Source of the DNA: Actinomycetota bacterium
GTDB lineage: Bacteria; Actinomycetota; Thermoleophilia; Solirubrobacterales; JACPNS01
Length of the DNA: 64,000 nucleotides
NCBI GenBank assembly: GCA_016213645.1
Contig: JACQZY010000027.1
Coordinates: 62,001-126,000 of the forward strand
Direction of reading: 5' to 3'
The notes beneath the pieces were generated by a model, which saw only the letters and a list, made by a program, of their open reading frames with translations, had not been told where the DNA came from and did not search any database. Position 1 is the first letter of the stretch, and the number at the start of each line of letters is the position of its first letter. Below are positions 21,348 through 30,787 of the stretch, one piece after another. The position numbers were made by a program, and so were the translations under genes.

Positions 21348-22190
21348 TCAGCCGGTGCAGGATTCGGCGATCGAGCCGTTGTCGTAGTTCGATTCGCGGA
21401 CCGACCGATCGGGGTTGACCGTAAACGTGATCTTGTCGCCAGACCGGCATTCCGGCCCGTAAAAAACGAAGTCGACCGATGTCTTGACCGGGACGAAATC
21501 GAAGACAGTCGGCGTGGTGACGGGGTCCGAAAGCAGCGCCACGCCGTTGACGTCACCGGCGACCGAGAACGAGGACGCGCTGCTGCTTCCGAAATTCTTG
21601 ATCGTCAACGTATGAATCGCGGGCATTTGCGGGAAGCTGGAGCCGGAATTGGCGTACTGCCGACGCGTGACGATGCCAAGATCGGGAAGTTTGCGGGTCT
21701 GCACGCAGACGCTCGACGCGCGGCGCGCGCGTTTGACGATATTGCCGCTCGCGTCCAGCCAGCGGTAGAAGGTCTTCACGCGGTATTGCGCGCGAGTCTC
21801 CACCGGCACGAAGCTGAAGTTGTATACAAACGTGGTCGCCGCCGGGTTGGAGTTTTCCAGCCACTCGGGCAACAGATCCTGACTGTTGCCGGATGGAGTC
21901 ACCACCTGCCAATGCTTCTGCTCCAGATAGCGGCGCTGGATCACAACGCGCATTCGCATACTGCCACCCGCACCGATCGACCTCATCGAGCTGCGGAACT
22001 TGAGCTGGCGATCGGAGTACATGGCGCCGCTCACGCAGGCGCTCACTTTGACCTTGGCCGGCGAGGCGCCCGCTCGCGATGTGGCGGCCCGCGACGCCTC
22101 GGTCGAACCCGGTGCCGCCGGTGCAGCTACGGACAGCGTTAGAGCCGCAAGCGCAGCCACAGGCAGGAGGAAATTCCGTCGATTCTTCAT
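21348..22190 (-). CDS. Secreted protein with a CARDB-like adhesion domain
   Basis: A 280-residue protein with a clear signal peptide ([19 protein letters not shown], cleavage near AAPAAP). The C-terminal half (PDLGIVT..., [15 protein letters not shown]..., [17 protein letters not shown]) resembles CARDB/bacterial Ig-like beta-sandwich repeats of surface proteins. Two Cys pairs may form disulphides. No neighbour suggests a function, so it is called hypothetical secreted. Confidence 0.65.
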   Translation of the reverse strand: MKNRRNFLLPVAALAALTLSVAAPAAPGSTEASRAATSRAGASPAKVKVSACVSGAMYSDRQLKFRSSMRSIGAGGSMRMRVVIQRRYLEQKHWQVVTPSGNSQDLLPEWLENSNPAATTFVYNFSFVPVETRAQYRVKTFYRWLDASGNIVKRARRASSVCVQTRKLPDLGIVTRRQYANSGSSFPQMPAIHTLTIKNFGSSSASSFSVAGDVNGVALLSDPVTTPTVFDFVPVKTSVDFVFYGPECRSGDKITFTVNPDRSVRESNYDNGSIAESCTG

Positions 22191-22317
22191 CTAGTTAGTT
22201 AACAAGCGGGGAACCGCATTGTTTCGGTGAGGTTACTCATCAGTAAGCAACTTCATCCCCGCGACCGCACCTGACATATTCTGCCCGATTCGGTCGCCGA
22301 CCTTCCCGCCGGACACG

Positions 22318-22350
22318 AAAAAGGCCGGCGCCCACGTGGAGCACCGGCCT
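22318..22350 (-). terminator. Intrinsic terminator after the ETF-quinone oxidoreductase gene
   Basis: On the minus strand AGGCCGG (22350-22344) pairs with CCGGCCT (22328-22322), with CCACGTGG inside the loop, and TTTTT follows directly. It lies 33 bp past the stop at 22384. This is the cleanest intrinsic terminator of a protein gene in the window. Confidence 0.85.
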
Positions 22351-22383
22351 GTTTCGATTCTTTTTCAGCGATCTGACGCAGCG

Positions 22384-24081
22384 TCAGGCGTTCTGGTACA
22401 GCGGGCCGTCGCCGCCCTCGGGTGGAGTAAGACGCCCGCCCTTGGCCGTAATCGCGCCGCACTGCACGCAGTTGCTCGGAGTCACGTGAACGTCTACGTT
22501 GCCGGCGGCCGGCTGGTCATCCGGGATCTCGTAGACCTGTGCCGGGCACATCGACACCCACGTCTGCGCAAGCTCGCGCGGAACGTTCTGCTTGATGCGA
22601 ACGTGGTTTGGCGCCGAGTCGCGCGTGGCGTTGCCCGAGGCGAACACCGAGTCCAGCTTGTTGAAGATGTACTCGTTGTCGGGCTGCGGGTAGATCTTGT
22701 CGCGGTCGCCGATGAACATCGGCTCGTGCGCGTCGGCCTCGCAGATCCACTTGCCGGGAGGCAGGTGGCCCTTTGTGGCGGTCGCCATCGTGGCCAGCGC
22801 GCCACCGAGGAAGAATCCCTTCGAGAAGAACTGCCGTGTGTTGCGGCTCTCGTAGAGCTCCGAACCGATCATGCCGCCCATCACCTTCTTGTCGTAGGCA
22901 GAGAGGTCGGTGGTACCGGCCTTCAGCGCGTCGATGATCGTTTCTGCGGCGTACATGCCCGAGTGCATCGCGTAGTGGACGCCCTTGAGTACGGGGACGT
23001 TGACCATGCCGGCGGCGTCGCCGGTGATGCACATGCCCGGCACCGAGAGGCGCTTGGGCATTGAGAAGTATCCACCCGACGGAATTGTCTTGGCGCCCCA
23101 GGCGACGCGCTTGCCGCCGTCGAGGATGCCCTTCACCAACGGGTGCGTCTTCAGCAGCTGCAAGAGGTCATGGCACGACAGCGTGGCGTCGGTGTAGTCG
23201 AGACCGATCACCATGCCGAGGCAGACCTTGTCCTCGCCCATCGGATAGATGAACCCGCCGCCGAACTCGTTGTACTTGGCACCCTTGCGCAGCGGCCAGC
23301 CCATCGTGTGGATCACACGGTCGAGCGGCTTTGCGACTTCCCAGACTTCCTTGACTCCAAGCTCCCAGCGCTGTGGCTGGTCGGGCTTGATGTCAAAAAA
23401 CTCCTGGGCGGCCAGAGTTAGGTGGGAGACCGTGCCCTCGGCGAGGATCGTGGCCTTGGCGACCACGTCGACACCGGGCTCGAAGTTGCCCATCGGCTTG
23501 CCTTCGCGGTCTTGGCCCTTGTCGCCGGTACGGATACCGACGACTGTGCCTTCTTCGACCAGCAGCTTCATCGCGTTGGTCTCGGAGAGCACGTAAACGC
23601 CCATCTCCTCGGCCTTCTCGGCGAGGAAGCGTGAAAGCTCCGCAACCGAGGTGATGTAGTTGCCGTGGTTCTTGAAGTTCGGCGGTGGCGGCACCAGCTT
23701 GAACTTCTGCGACTTGGTCAGCAGGTAGGTGGCGTCCTTCTTTACCTCGCCGTAGACCGGCCACTCGGACGGGTCGAGGTCTGGGAACAACTCGCGCATC
23801 GCGCTCGGTCGCATGTTCGCGCCGGAGAGCGCGTGCGCTCCACAGACCTTGCCCTTCTCGATCACGGCGACCGGAACCTCGCCGAGCGACTCGGCAAGTT
23901 CCGGCTCGTTCTCGAGCAGCTGCATCAACTTGATCGCCGCCGCAAGCCCGGCGGGACCACCGCCGACGATCGCGACGCCTACTTCGATGCGTTCGTCCTC
24001 CGGGTCCGTCGGCTTGCCGACGAACTCGTTGACCTGATCGACGGGCGGCGGAAAGTCGGACGGTTTAACGCCGTGAGCCAT
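22384..24081 (-). CDS. Electron-transfer flavoprotein:(mena)quinone oxidoreductase
   Basis: A 565-residue FAD and Fe-S flavoprotein that passes electrons from EtfAB to the quinone pool. The FAD-binding VAIVGGGPAGLAAAI (residues ~36-50) and a second FAD motif (GMCITGDAAGMVNVP) are clear. The C-terminal 4Fe-4S domain has Cys512 (CPAQVYE), Cys538 and Cys541 (NCVQC), but the fourth ligand of the usual CxxCxxC is Ile544. It is encoded four bases after etfA, with a terminator following, so it ends an etfB-etfA-ETFQO operon. No symbol is given because naming varies. Confidence 0.93.
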   Translation of the reverse strand: MAHGVKPSDFPPPVDQVNEFVGKPTDPEDERIEVGVAIVGGGPAGLAAAIKLMQLLENEPELAESLGEVPVAVIEKGKVCGAHALSGANMRPSAMRELFPDLDPSEWPVYGEVKKDATYLLTKSQKFKLVPPPPNFKNHGNYITSVAELSRFLAEKAEEMGVYVLSETNAMKLLVEEGTVVGIRTGDKGQDREGKPMGNFEPGVDVVAKATILAEGTVSHLTLAAQEFFDIKPDQPQRWELGVKEVWEVAKPLDRVIHTMGWPLRKGAKYNEFGGGFIYPMGEDKVCLGMVIGLDYTDATLSCHDLLQLLKTHPLVKGILDGGKRVAWGAKTIPSGGYFSMPKRLSVPGMCITGDAAGMVNVPVLKGVHYAMHSGMYAAETIIDALKAGTTDLSAYDKKVMGGMIGSELYESRNTRQFFSKGFFLGGALATMATATKGHLPPGKWICEADAHEPMFIGDRDKIYPQPDNEYIFNKLDSVFASGNATRDSAPNHVRIKQNVPRELAQTWVSMCPAQVYEIPDDQPAAGNVDVHVTPSNCVQCGAITAKGGRLTPPEGGDGPLYQNA

Positions 24082-24085
24082 CTTT

Positions 24086-25057
24086 CTACGCGCCCTTCTT
24101 GGCCTTGATCGCCTCGGTCAGCTTGGGGACGATCTTGTGCAAGTCGCCCACGATGCCGAGGTCGCTGAACTCGAAGATCGGCGCGTTCGGGTCTTTGTTG
24201 ATCGCGACGATGTTCTCGCTGGCCTGCATGCCAACCTTGTGCTGGATCGCACCGCTGATTCCGGCGGCGAGGTACAGCTTCGGCGCGACCGTCTTGCCGG
24301 TCTGACCGATCTGGGCGGCGTACGGGTACCAACCGGCGTCCACGACCGCGCGGGTCGCGGCGACGGCTCCGCCAAGCGCTCCGGCGAGGTCTTCGCAGAG
24401 TCCGAACTTGTCCTTCTCGCCGAGGCCACGGCCACCGGCGATGAGGATGTCGGCGTCTTCGATGTTGACGTCCTCACCGCGCTGCTCACCACGGGTGACC
24501 AGCTCGGCCTTGAGACTGAAGTCGTTGAACTCCACGTCCACCGTTTCGACGGCACCAGCCGCGCCGACACCATCGTTGGGCTCGAACGAGTTGAGACGGC
24601 CGATCACGACTGCCTTGCCGGAGAAGCCGACGTCAACGATCTGCGAGTCCTGCAGAACGGGACGCTCGACGACGATCTTGCCACCATCGGCCTTCGCGCC
24701 CGTGGCCTCCATCGTGACACCCGCGTCGATGCGCGCGGCCAGTCCGGCGCCGATCTCCAGGCCCAGCAGGCCGCCGCCGAAGAGGGCGACGTCGAGGCCG
24801 TTGTCGGTCATGACCTTGGCCATCGCGTCGACGGCCGGCTGTGCCAGACCTTCGGGACCGCTGACCTTGTAAACCTTCGCGGCGCCGTAGGCGCCGAGCG
24901 TCGCGAGCTTGTCGTCGGCGAAATCGCCGCCGACCACGATCGCGGAAGCCTCGCCGCCGAGCTGACCGGCGAGCTTCGCTGCTTCGGAGATGGCTCCGAG
25001 CGAGTTCTTGTTGAATTCACCGTCCTTCGCGAGGACGTAAACGAGGATGCCGGCCAT
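24086..25057 (-). CDS. etfA: Electron transfer flavoprotein alpha subunit
   Basis: A 323-residue subunit binding most of the FAD. The C-terminal FAD domain carries GQTGKTVAPKLYLAAGISG and the conserved SENIVAINKDPNAPIFEFS. It works with EtfB to collect electrons from acyl-CoA dehydrogenases. It starts within the etfB stop (TAATG), showing tight translational coupling. Confidence 0.97.
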   Translation of the reverse strand: MAGILVYVLAKDGEFNKNSLGAISEAAKLAGQLGGEASAIVVGGDFADDKLATLGAYGAAKVYKVSGPEGLAQPAVDAMAKVMTDNGLDVALFGGGLLGLEIGAGLAARIDAGVTMEATGAKADGGKIVVERPVLQDSQIVDVGFSGKAVVIGRLNSFEPNDGVGAAGAVETVDVEFNDFSLKAELVTRGEQRGEDVNIEDADILIAGGRGLGEKDKFGLCEDLAGALGGAVAATRAVVDAGWYPYAAQIGQTGKTVAPKLYLAAGISGAIQHKVGMQASENIVAINKDPNAPIFEFSDLGIVGDLHKIVPKLTEAIKAKKGA

Positions 25058-25854
25058 TAGATGAGCTTCCTTTCGTCGAGCCAGGAAACGATCTTCGCGA
25101 CCGCTCCGTCGATGTCATCGTCGGCGTCCGCGATCAGCTCGCCCGATGCCTTCTGCGGCGGCGGGTTGAGGCCGAGGACTTGAGTCTTGGAACCGGACTC
25201 TCCGACCTTGCCGGCGTCGATTCCGACGTCACCGGCGGACTTGGTCTCAAGCGGCTTCTTCTTCGCGCCCATGATCGCCTTGAGCGACGGGTAACGCGGT
25301 TCGTTGATCGCGTCACCGACGCTGATCACGGCGGGCAAGGTGACCTTGACCGTGTCGTAGCCGTACTCGGCCTGACGCTCGCAGGTGAGCGTGTCGCCGC
25401 TGGCCTCCAGCTTGACAACCTGCGTCAGCGACGGCATCTTGAGATGGTCGGCCACGACCGCGCCGACGGCGTAGCACTCGCCGTCGTCCGACTGCTGGCC
25501 CAGCAGGACCAGATCGGGGCTCTCGCTCTCCAGCACCTTCGCCAGGGCGTAGCCGGTGGCGTTGACGTCCGAACCGGCAAGGCCGTCGTCGGTCAGCTGC
25601 ACTGAGCGGTCCGCACCAAGCGAGACTGCCTTGGTGAGGGCGGACTTGGATGATTCGGGACCCATCGTGACGGCGACGATCTCGTCGACCTGCACAGCGC
25701 CGCCTTCACGGAGCTGCATCGCGGCCTCGATCGCGTGCGTGTCAAATGGGTTGAGGTTCTTCTCGCCTGAGCGGTCGAGGCGCTTCGTACCAGAGTCGAT
25801 GCGCTTCTCGACGGCGGCGTCCGGAACCTCCTTGACAAGGACGGCAATCTTCAA
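25057..25854 (-). CDS. etfB: Electron transfer flavoprotein beta subunit
   Basis: A 265-residue AMP-binding subunit with the family features MKIAVLVKEVPD, LNPFDTHAIEAAMQL and DLVLLGQQSDDGE. The start is a TTG at 25854, with an AGGAGG five bases upstream; there is no ATG that would keep the conserved N-terminus. It heads the etf operon; the 417 bp before it must carry the promoter. Confidence 0.97.
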   Translation of the reverse strand: MKIAVLVKEVPDAAVEKRIDSGTKRLDRSGEKNLNPFDTHAIEAAMQLREGGAVQVDEIVAVTMGPESSKSALTKAVSLGADRSVQLTDDGLAGSDVNATGYALAKVLESESPDLVLLGQQSDDGECYAVGAVVADHLKMPSLTQVVKLEASGDTLTCERQAEYGYDTVKVTLPAVISVGDAINEPRYPSLKAIMGAKKKPLETKSAGDVGIDAGKVGESGSKTQVLGLNPPPQKASGELIADADDDIDGAVAKIVSWLDERKLI

Positions 25855-26271
25855 CTTGTCCTCCTATAGCTTGGGGGTTCGGCCGGGCAGGTGCCGGGTC
25901 GAATGTTCGGTGTAACGGATGATGAGAGAGCTCTCGCTGAAAAAGTCTTTGAAAGCACAAGTCGCGTTCCCGGTGTGGCTGGATGCCACGAGATACGCGC
26001 GGTCGGAAAAGTTAGCGGGTTACGAACGGTCATTCGGGTCGGATCGGGCAATTACCTGAAATTGCCTGCAAGTGGTGGGTTTGTCTGGCGGCGGGCTAAG
26101 TGACTGGTCGGACACTTAGGTAGATGATCGCCGGACGGCGGCGAAAGCCGTGTGCGGATCGTCACATACCGTGGCGGGCGCGCCGCTGGGGCGTCTGGTG
26201 CGGGCGGAAATGTTCGCGCCGCGCAGCGATCACGCCTTGCGACGCTCCGGCGTTCGGAACCCGGTGGCCGC
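25855..26271. promoter_or_regulatory. Non-coding region upstream of the etf operon
   Basis: A gap between the mutase small-subunit gene and etfB. No convincing gene: small open frames here lack ribosome binding sites and family features. It contains the 10-bp palindrome GAGAGCTCTC (25926-25935), about 72 bp upstream of etfB, a possible operator. No clear -35/-10 pair could be assigned. Confidence 0.4.
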
Positions 26272-26679
26272 TTACGCCGCGACCGCGCCGTTGATGAACT
26301 CGATGATGTCCTGCGTCGGCGCGCCGGGGGTGAAAACCGCGGCAACGCCCTCGGCCTTGAGCGGCTCGATGTCGTCGGCCGGAATCGTGCCGCCGACCGT
26401 GACGACGATGTCGCCGGCGTCCTGTTCCTTGAGCAGCTTCATGACTTTGGGCACCAGCGTCATGTGTGCGCCCGAGAGGATTGAGAGACCGATCGCGTCA
26501 GCGTCCTCCTGCAACGCGGTTTCGACGATCTGCTCCGGTGTCTGGTGGAGACCGGTGTAGATCACCTCCATGCCGGCGTCGCGCAGCGCGCGGGCGATGA
26601 TCTTTGCGCCGCGGTCGTGCCCGTCCAGGCCGGGCTTGGCCACGACAACGCGGATTTTCTTGCTGGTTGCTTCGCTCAT
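26272..26679 (-). CDS. B12-binding small subunit of an acyl-CoA mutase (IcmB/McmA2 type)
   Basis: A 135-residue stand-alone cobalamin-binding domain. The base-off His21 lies in the DxHxxG motif ([10 protein letters not shown]), with later loops [10 protein letters not shown] and VTVGGTIP. It supplies adenosylcobalamin to the separate catalytic subunit encoded at 27221-28975. Separate ~135-residue subunits are typical of isobutyryl-CoA mutase and some archaeal-type mutases, not of the fused bacterial methylmalonyl-CoA mutase. Confidence 0.93.
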   Translation of the reverse strand: MSEATSKKIRVVVAKPGLDGHDRGAKIIARALRDAGMEVIYTGLHQTPEQIVETALQEDADAIGLSILSGAHMTLVPKVMKLLKEQDAGDIVVTVGGTIPADDIEPLKAEGVAAVFTPGAPTQDIIEFINGAVAA

Positions 26680-26750
26680 GCGCCGGGAAGGTTAGCTTCC
26701 GGTGCCGTTCGGCTTAGCGCCAGCGACTTGGCGCGGTGCTTTGCGGGTTG

Positions 26751-27149
26751 CTACCGCCGCTTGACCTTGACCGTCATGCGCATCTGACTCGGATGCCGCG
26801 TGCAGAGCAGCGAATAGGTGCCGGTTTTGCGGAACTTGTGTACGTAGCGATACGTATCGCTGCTCGTTGTCTCGGAGTGAAACTTCGCCGGGCCGGAGTC
26901 GGCGGTGACGTTGTGCTCGTTCTTCGGGGCGCCCCAGTCGAACACGACCGAGTCGTTCTTATGGATTGTCAGCGCAGCGCGCGAGTACGTGTTGTCATCG
27001 ACAATCACGGTACGGGACGCCGCATGCCGCGCCGGTTCGTTTCCTCGGGATGCATAAGAAGCGGCGGCCACCGGCACGAGAAACACGACCAAGGTGGTCG
27101 CAAGCACTGGACGAATGCGAAAGCCGGGAAATCCTGGAAAACGTTTCAT
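26751..27149 (-). CDS. Exported cupredoxin (type 1 copper protein)
   Basis: A 132-residue protein with an N-terminal export signal (about 12-34) and a plastocyanin/azurin-like domain. All four type 1 copper ligands are in place: His79, Cys116, His119 and Met123 (LLCTRHPSQM). It is likely a periplasmic or lipid-anchored electron carrier. It sits between the two mutase subunit genes on the same strand, but no functional link to the mutase is obvious. The start at 27149 is set by the signal peptide. Confidence 0.8.
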   Translation of the reverse strand: MKRFPGFPGFRIRPVLATTLVVFLVPVAAASYASRGNEPARHAASRTVIVDDNTYSRAALTIHKNDSVVFDWGAPKNEHNVTADSGPAKFHSETTSSDTYRYVHKFRKTGTYSLLCTRHPSQMRMTVKVKRR

Positions 27150-27220
27150 CGCCGACAGGATCTCACATGCAGCCCTCGGACGCTTTGCGCGCGCGAGACA
27201 GCTTCGACCATCGGTGCTGT

Positions 27221-28975
27221 TCAGAAGACCGGCGTCTCGCGGTACGTGCCGAAAACGTCCTGAAGCGCTTGGACGATCTCGCCCTCGGTGGCGTAGACGC
27301 GAGCGCACTCGAGGATCGGATAGAGCAGATTTTGATCGGTTGCGGCTGCGGCGCGCAGGGCGGTGAGCGTTTGCTCGACGGCTAGAGCATCTCGCCGCGC
27401 GCGCACGGCTTGAAGGCGGCCGACCTGTTTTCGTTCAAGGGCCGCATCGATCTTCAAGGTCGGCGTCTGCTGCTCGTCATCAAGCTGGAAGCTGTTGACG
27501 CCCACGACGATGCGCTCGCCGGCGTCGACCTCCTGCTGATAGCGGAATGCGGCGTCCGCGATCTCGTGCTGCGGAAAGCCCTGCTTGATCGCCTCGACGA
27601 TGCCGCCGAGCGCTTCAATGCGCTTGAAATAGTCGTAGGCGGCGGATTCCATCTGGTTGGTCAGCGTCTCCACGTGGTAACTGCCGCCAAGCGGGTCTGC
27701 CGTGCGCGTGACGCCGGTCTCGTGGGCGATCACCTGCTGCGTGCGCAGCGCGATCCGCACGGCCTCTTCGGTGGGCAGAGCCAGTGCTTCGTCAAAGCTG
27801 TTGGTGTGCAGCGATTGCGTGCCGCCCAGCACTCCGGCCAGCGCCTCGATCGCGGTGCGCACGATGTTGACCTGCGGCTGCTGGGCGGTCAGCGAGACCC
27901 CGGCGGTCTGCGTGTGAAAGCGCATCAGCAGCGAACGGTCGTTCTTGGCGCCGTATTTGTCGCGCAACTCGCGCGCCCAGATGCGCCGGGCGGCGCGGTA
28001 TTTGGCGATCTCCTCGAAGAACTCAATGTGCGCGTTGAAGAAAAAGCTCAGGCGCGGGGCGAAATCGTCTACGTCGAGTCCGCGTTCGATCCCCGCCTCG
28101 ACGTAGGCGAAGCCGTCGGCGAGCGTGAATGCGAGCTCCTGCTGTGCGGTACTCCCGGCCTCGCGAATGTGGTAGCCGGAGATGCTGACCGGATGCATCA
28201 GCGGCATCTCCTTCGTGCAGTACTCGATCAGGTCGGTGACCAGCCGCATCGCCGGGTCGATCGGGAAGCACCATTCCTTCTGGGCGATGTACTCCTTGAG
28301 GATGTCGGTCTGGAAGGTGCCGGCGAGCTTGCCGGGCGGCACGCCCTGAAGCTCGGCGTTGGCGACGTAGAAGGCGAGCATGATCGCGGCGGGAGCGTTG
28401 ATCGTCATCGAGGTGGAGATCTTGTCCAGCGGAATACCTTGGAACAGCGTCTGCATGTCGTCGAGCGTGTCGACCGCCACGCCTTCGCGGCCGACCTCTC
28501 CGAGACTGCGCGGATCGTCGCTGTCGTGACCCATCAGACTGGGCATGTCGTATGCGGTGGACAGACCCGTCTGGCCGTGTTCGAGCAAGTAGTGGAAACG
28601 CTCGTTGGTCTCCTCGGCGGTGCCAAAGCCGGCAAACTGGCGCATCGTCCAGAGACGGCCGCGGTGCATCGTTTCGTAAGGGCCGCGCGTAAACGGGTAG
28701 GTGCCGGGATCCCCAAGATCGCGGTCGTAATCGGTGTTCGCGTCGGCCGGGCGGTAGAGCGGCTGGACGGGTTCGCCAGAGATCGTTGTGGGGAGATCGC
28801 CTGCGGAGGCGTGGGCGGGGGTCGCGACACCGGGGGTCGCGACACCGGGGGTCGCGACACCGGGGGTCGCTGAATTGCCGGTTTCTCGTCCCTCGGGTTC
28901 GCGCAGGCCGTCGGGCGCCGCGGAGGCGGAGGTCTGCGGTGGGCGGCCGGTCCCTGCTTGCGCGCCGGGTTCCAT
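27221..28975 (-). CDS. Adenosylcobalamin-dependent acyl-CoA mutase large subunit (isobutyryl-CoA mutase-like)
   Basis: A 584-residue TIM-barrel subunit of the methylmalonyl-CoA mutase family. Residues 1-90 are a variable leader with repeated ATPGV. The residues that set substrate choice read Phe114 (WTMRQFAGF; Tyr89 in methylmalonyl-CoA mutase, Phe in isobutyryl-CoA mutase) and Gln232 (KEYIAQKEW; Arg207 versus Gln). Both match isobutyryl-CoA mutase, suggesting isobutyryl-CoA/butyryl-CoA interconversion. The usual automatic label would be methylmalonyl-CoA mutase. The C-terminal B12 domain is absent and supplied by the gene at 26272. The MeaB chaperone is 6 kb away. Confidence 0.9.
   Translation of the reverse strand: MEPGAQAGTGRPPQTSASAAPDGLREPEGRETGNSATPGVATPGVATPGVATPAHASAGDLPTTISGEPVQPLYRPADANTDYDRDLGDPGTYPFTRGPYETMHRGRLWTMRQFAGFGTAEETNERFHYLLEHGQTGLSTAYDMPSLMGHDSDDPRSLGEVGREGVAVDTLDDMQTLFQGIPLDKISTSMTINAPAAIMLAFYVANAELQGVPPGKLAGTFQTDILKEYIAQKEWCFPIDPAMRLVTDLIEYCTKEMPLMHPVSISGYHIREAGSTAQQELAFTLADGFAYVEAGIERGLDVDDFAPRLSFFFNAHIEFFEEIAKYRAARRIWARELRDKYGAKNDRSLLMRFHTQTAGVSLTAQQPQVNIVRTAIEALAGVLGGTQSLHTNSFDEALALPTEEAVRIALRTQQVIAHETGVTRTADPLGGSYHVETLTNQMESAAYDYFKRIEALGGIVEAIKQGFPQHEIADAAFRYQQEVDAGERIVVGVNSFQLDDEQQTPTLKIDAALERKQVGRLQAVRARRDALAVEQTLTALRAAAATDQNLLYPILECARVYATEGEIVQALQDVFGTYRETPVF
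28817..28870. repeat. 15-bp tandem repeat in the mutase large-subunit gene
   Basis: Three and a half head-to-tail copies of GGGGGTCGCGACACC. The unit length is a multiple of three, so copy changes keep the frame and alter the number of ATPGV pentapeptides in the protein leader. It is perfect across copies, suggesting recent or ongoing expansion. Confidence 0.9.
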
Positions 28976-29028
28976 CTACCGAAGAATACGGATGCGGGGC
29001 GGCGGGCGTTACGCGGGACGCCCGGATT

Positions 29029-29388
29029 TCAGCCCAACAACTCCAGAATCCGCTCTGGTGGACGGCAAAGCACCGCGCGCGGACCAAGTTCCGCGATCGG
29101 GCGCTGCACGAGGTCCGGGTGCTCCGCCATCAGCTCAATCAGCTCGATGTCGGAGTGTGCGGAGTCGCGCAGATTGAGGTCCTTGTAAATCTGCCCTTTG
29201 GTCCGCATCAGGTCTCGTGGCGTGATCCCCGCCTTGTCCAACAACTCGGCGATCTTGGCGGCCGAGAGCGGCTCGAGGTAGTAGTTGATGTCCTCAAACT
29301 CGATGCCGCGCTCCCGCAGCAACTTGACCGTATTGCGGCAAGTGGTGCAGGTGGGCTTTTCGTAAATCGTGAGCCGGTCGTCCGTCAT
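29029..29388 (-). CDS. ArsC/Spx-family thioredoxin-fold protein (arsenate reductase-like)
   Basis: A 119-residue protein with the redox centre PTCTTCRNTV near residue 15. ArsC enzymes reduce arsenate using the first Cys; Spx regulators share the fold. The later motif ITPRDLMRTKG fits ArsC/YffB-like members. No other arsenic genes are nearby, so the substrate is uncertain. The ATG at 29388 has GGGGCCGGAG upstream. Confidence 0.8.
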   Translation of the reverse strand: MTDDRLTIYEKPTCTTCRNTVKLLRERGIEFEDINYYLEPLSAAKIAELLDKAGITPRDLMRTKGQIYKDLNLRDSAHSDIELIELMAEHPDLVQRPIAELGPRAVLCRPPERILELLG

Positions 29389-29436
29389 CTCCGGCCCCAG
29401 CCTACCGACCCATCTCCCACAACCAAGCCATTCCCC

Positions 29437-29460
29437 GCGCAGGCACCGGTGATCTGCGCA
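29437..29460. repeat. Dispersed palindromic element, copy 1
   Basis: An element with GCGCAG, a core CACCGGTG, and CTGCGCA: an outer inverted repeat around an 8-bp palindrome. It lies between the thiolase and arsC-like genes. Closely matching copies are at 29519-29543, 36142-36168 and 36220-36244. Confidence 0.8.
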
Positions 29461-29518
29461 CTTTTTCCCGCACAGGCGCCGACCGTTCCGCGCAGGCATG
29501 TGCGGGCATGCGCAGGCT

Positions 29519-29543
29519 TGCGCAGGCACCGGTGGTCTGCGCA
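29519..29543. repeat. Dispersed palindromic element, copy 2
   Basis: TGCGCAG, G, CACCGGTG, GT, CTGCGCA: differs from copies 3 and 4 by one base. It is preceded by partial units (GCGCAGGC-like at ~29491-29518), so this gap looks like a small array of decayed copies. Confidence 0.8.
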
Positions 29544-29602
29544 AGAAACGGCTTGACGAAAGGGTGGCGCCGGGTGGGACTGGGTGTTGGGGTGGGCGGG
29601 GG

Positions 29603-30787
29603 TCAGGCGCCGTTTACTTCGACTACGACGGCGTCGCCTTGGCCGCCGCCGGAGCAGATCGCCGCCACGCCCAGGCCGCCGCCGCGGCGGCGCAGCTCGT
29701 TCACGAGGGTTCCGATGATGCGAGCGCCGGAGGCGCCGATCGGATGGCCGATCGCCACGGCGCCGCCGTTGACGTTGACCTTGTCCTCGTCGATCTCGAG
29801 CATGCGCATCGAGTTCAGCGTGACGCTCGCGAAGGCTTCGTTGATCTCCCAAAGGTCCACATCGGCCGGGGTCTTGCCGATCTTCTCCAACGCGGCGATC
29901 GACGCCTTGGCCGGGGTGCGCGCAAGGTACGGAAAGTCATCGGCGATCGAGGCCTGCGCGAGAATCGTCGCGATCGGCGTCTTGCCGTTGGCCGCCGCCC
30001 ACTCGTCGGACGCCACGACGATCGCACCCGCGCCGTCGTTCACTCCGGGCGCGTTGCCCGCGGTGTGCGTGCCGTCCTCCATGAAGATCGGCGAAAGCTT
30101 TGACAGCCCTTCAAGCGTGGTGCCCGGGCGCGGCGACTCGTCGAGCTCTACGACCGTGTCGCCCTTCTTGCCCTTGATCGTGACCGGCACGATCTCCTCG
30201 GGCAGCTTGCCTTCGTCGTTGGCCTTCAGCGTCAGTTCGTGCGAGCGCACAGACCAGCGGTCCATGTCGGCACGCGTCATCTCGATCTCCGCGGCGACCT
30301 CGCTGGCCTCGTGAGCCATGTGCTTGCCACTGAACGGGTTTGTGAGACCGTCATTGATCATCGCGTCGATCATCTTGGCGTCGCCCATGCGGTAACCGAA
30401 ACGCGCCTTCGTCAGCATGTATGGAGCATTGCTCATGCTCTCCATGCCGCCGCCTACGCCGACCTCGATGTCGCCGGCACGGATCGCGCTGTCGAGCATT
30501 CCAACCGCGCGCATGCCGGAGGCGCAGACTTTGTTGATCGTCTCGCTGCTGACTTCCTTGGGAATGCCGCCCTTGATCTGAGCCTGCCGCGAAGGAATCT
30601 GGCCGACGCCGGCTTGCAGAACGTTGCCCATCACGACGTGCTGGACCTGATCGGGAGCGACGTCGGCACGCTGTAGCGCCGCCTCGATCGCGATGCCGCC
30701 GAGCTCGACCGCCTTGAGCGACGACAGGCCGCCGCCGAGTTTGCCGACGGGCGTGCGGGCCGAACCGAGAATGACTGTCTTGGGCAT
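29603..30787 (-). CDS. Acetyl-CoA C-acyltransferase (thiolase)
   Basis: A 394-residue thiolase with all active-site segments: the nucleophilic Cys in NKVCASGMRAVGM, WEINEAFASV, GGAVAIGHPIGASGAR and the second Cys in AAICSGGGQGDA. It performs thiolytic cleavage or condensation of acyl-CoA. Biosynthetic and degradative types cannot be told apart here. It is near etf and mutase genes, consistent with fatty-acid or branched-chain acid use. The start at 30787 (MPKTVILGSARTP) is fixed by the conserved N-terminus. It is divergent from pepA across a palindromic site. Confidence 0.95.
   Translation of the reverse strand: MPKTVILGSARTPVGKLGGGLSSLKAVELGGIAIEAALQRADVAPDQVQHVVMGNVLQAGVGQIPSRQAQIKGGIPKEVSSETINKVCASGMRAVGMLDSAIRAGDIEVGVGGGMESMSNAPYMLTKARFGYRMGDAKMIDAMINDGLTNPFSGKHMAHEASEVAAEIEMTRADMDRWSVRSHELTLKANDEGKLPEEIVPVTIKGKKGDTVVELDESPRPGTTLEGLSKLSPIFMEDGTHTAGNAPGVNDGAGAIVVASDEWAAANGKTPIATILAQASIADDFPYLARTPAKASIAALEKIGKTPADVDLWEINEAFASVTLNSMRMLEIDEDKVNVNGGAVAIGHPIGASGARIIGTLVNELRRRGGGLGVAAICSGGGQGDAVVVEVNGA

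Noticed and set aside
25891-26103. 70-codon rightward open frame upstream of etfB
   Set aside because: No ribosome binding site, no recognisable family, and it lies in the expected promoter region.
28817-28870. CRISPR-like array
   Set aside because: Copies are contiguous with no spacers, in frame inside a gene; it is a simple tandem repeat.
27410-28873. 487-codon open frame antisense to the mutase large subunit
   Set aside because: It is opposite a gene with full family motifs; no ribosome binding site or known domain.
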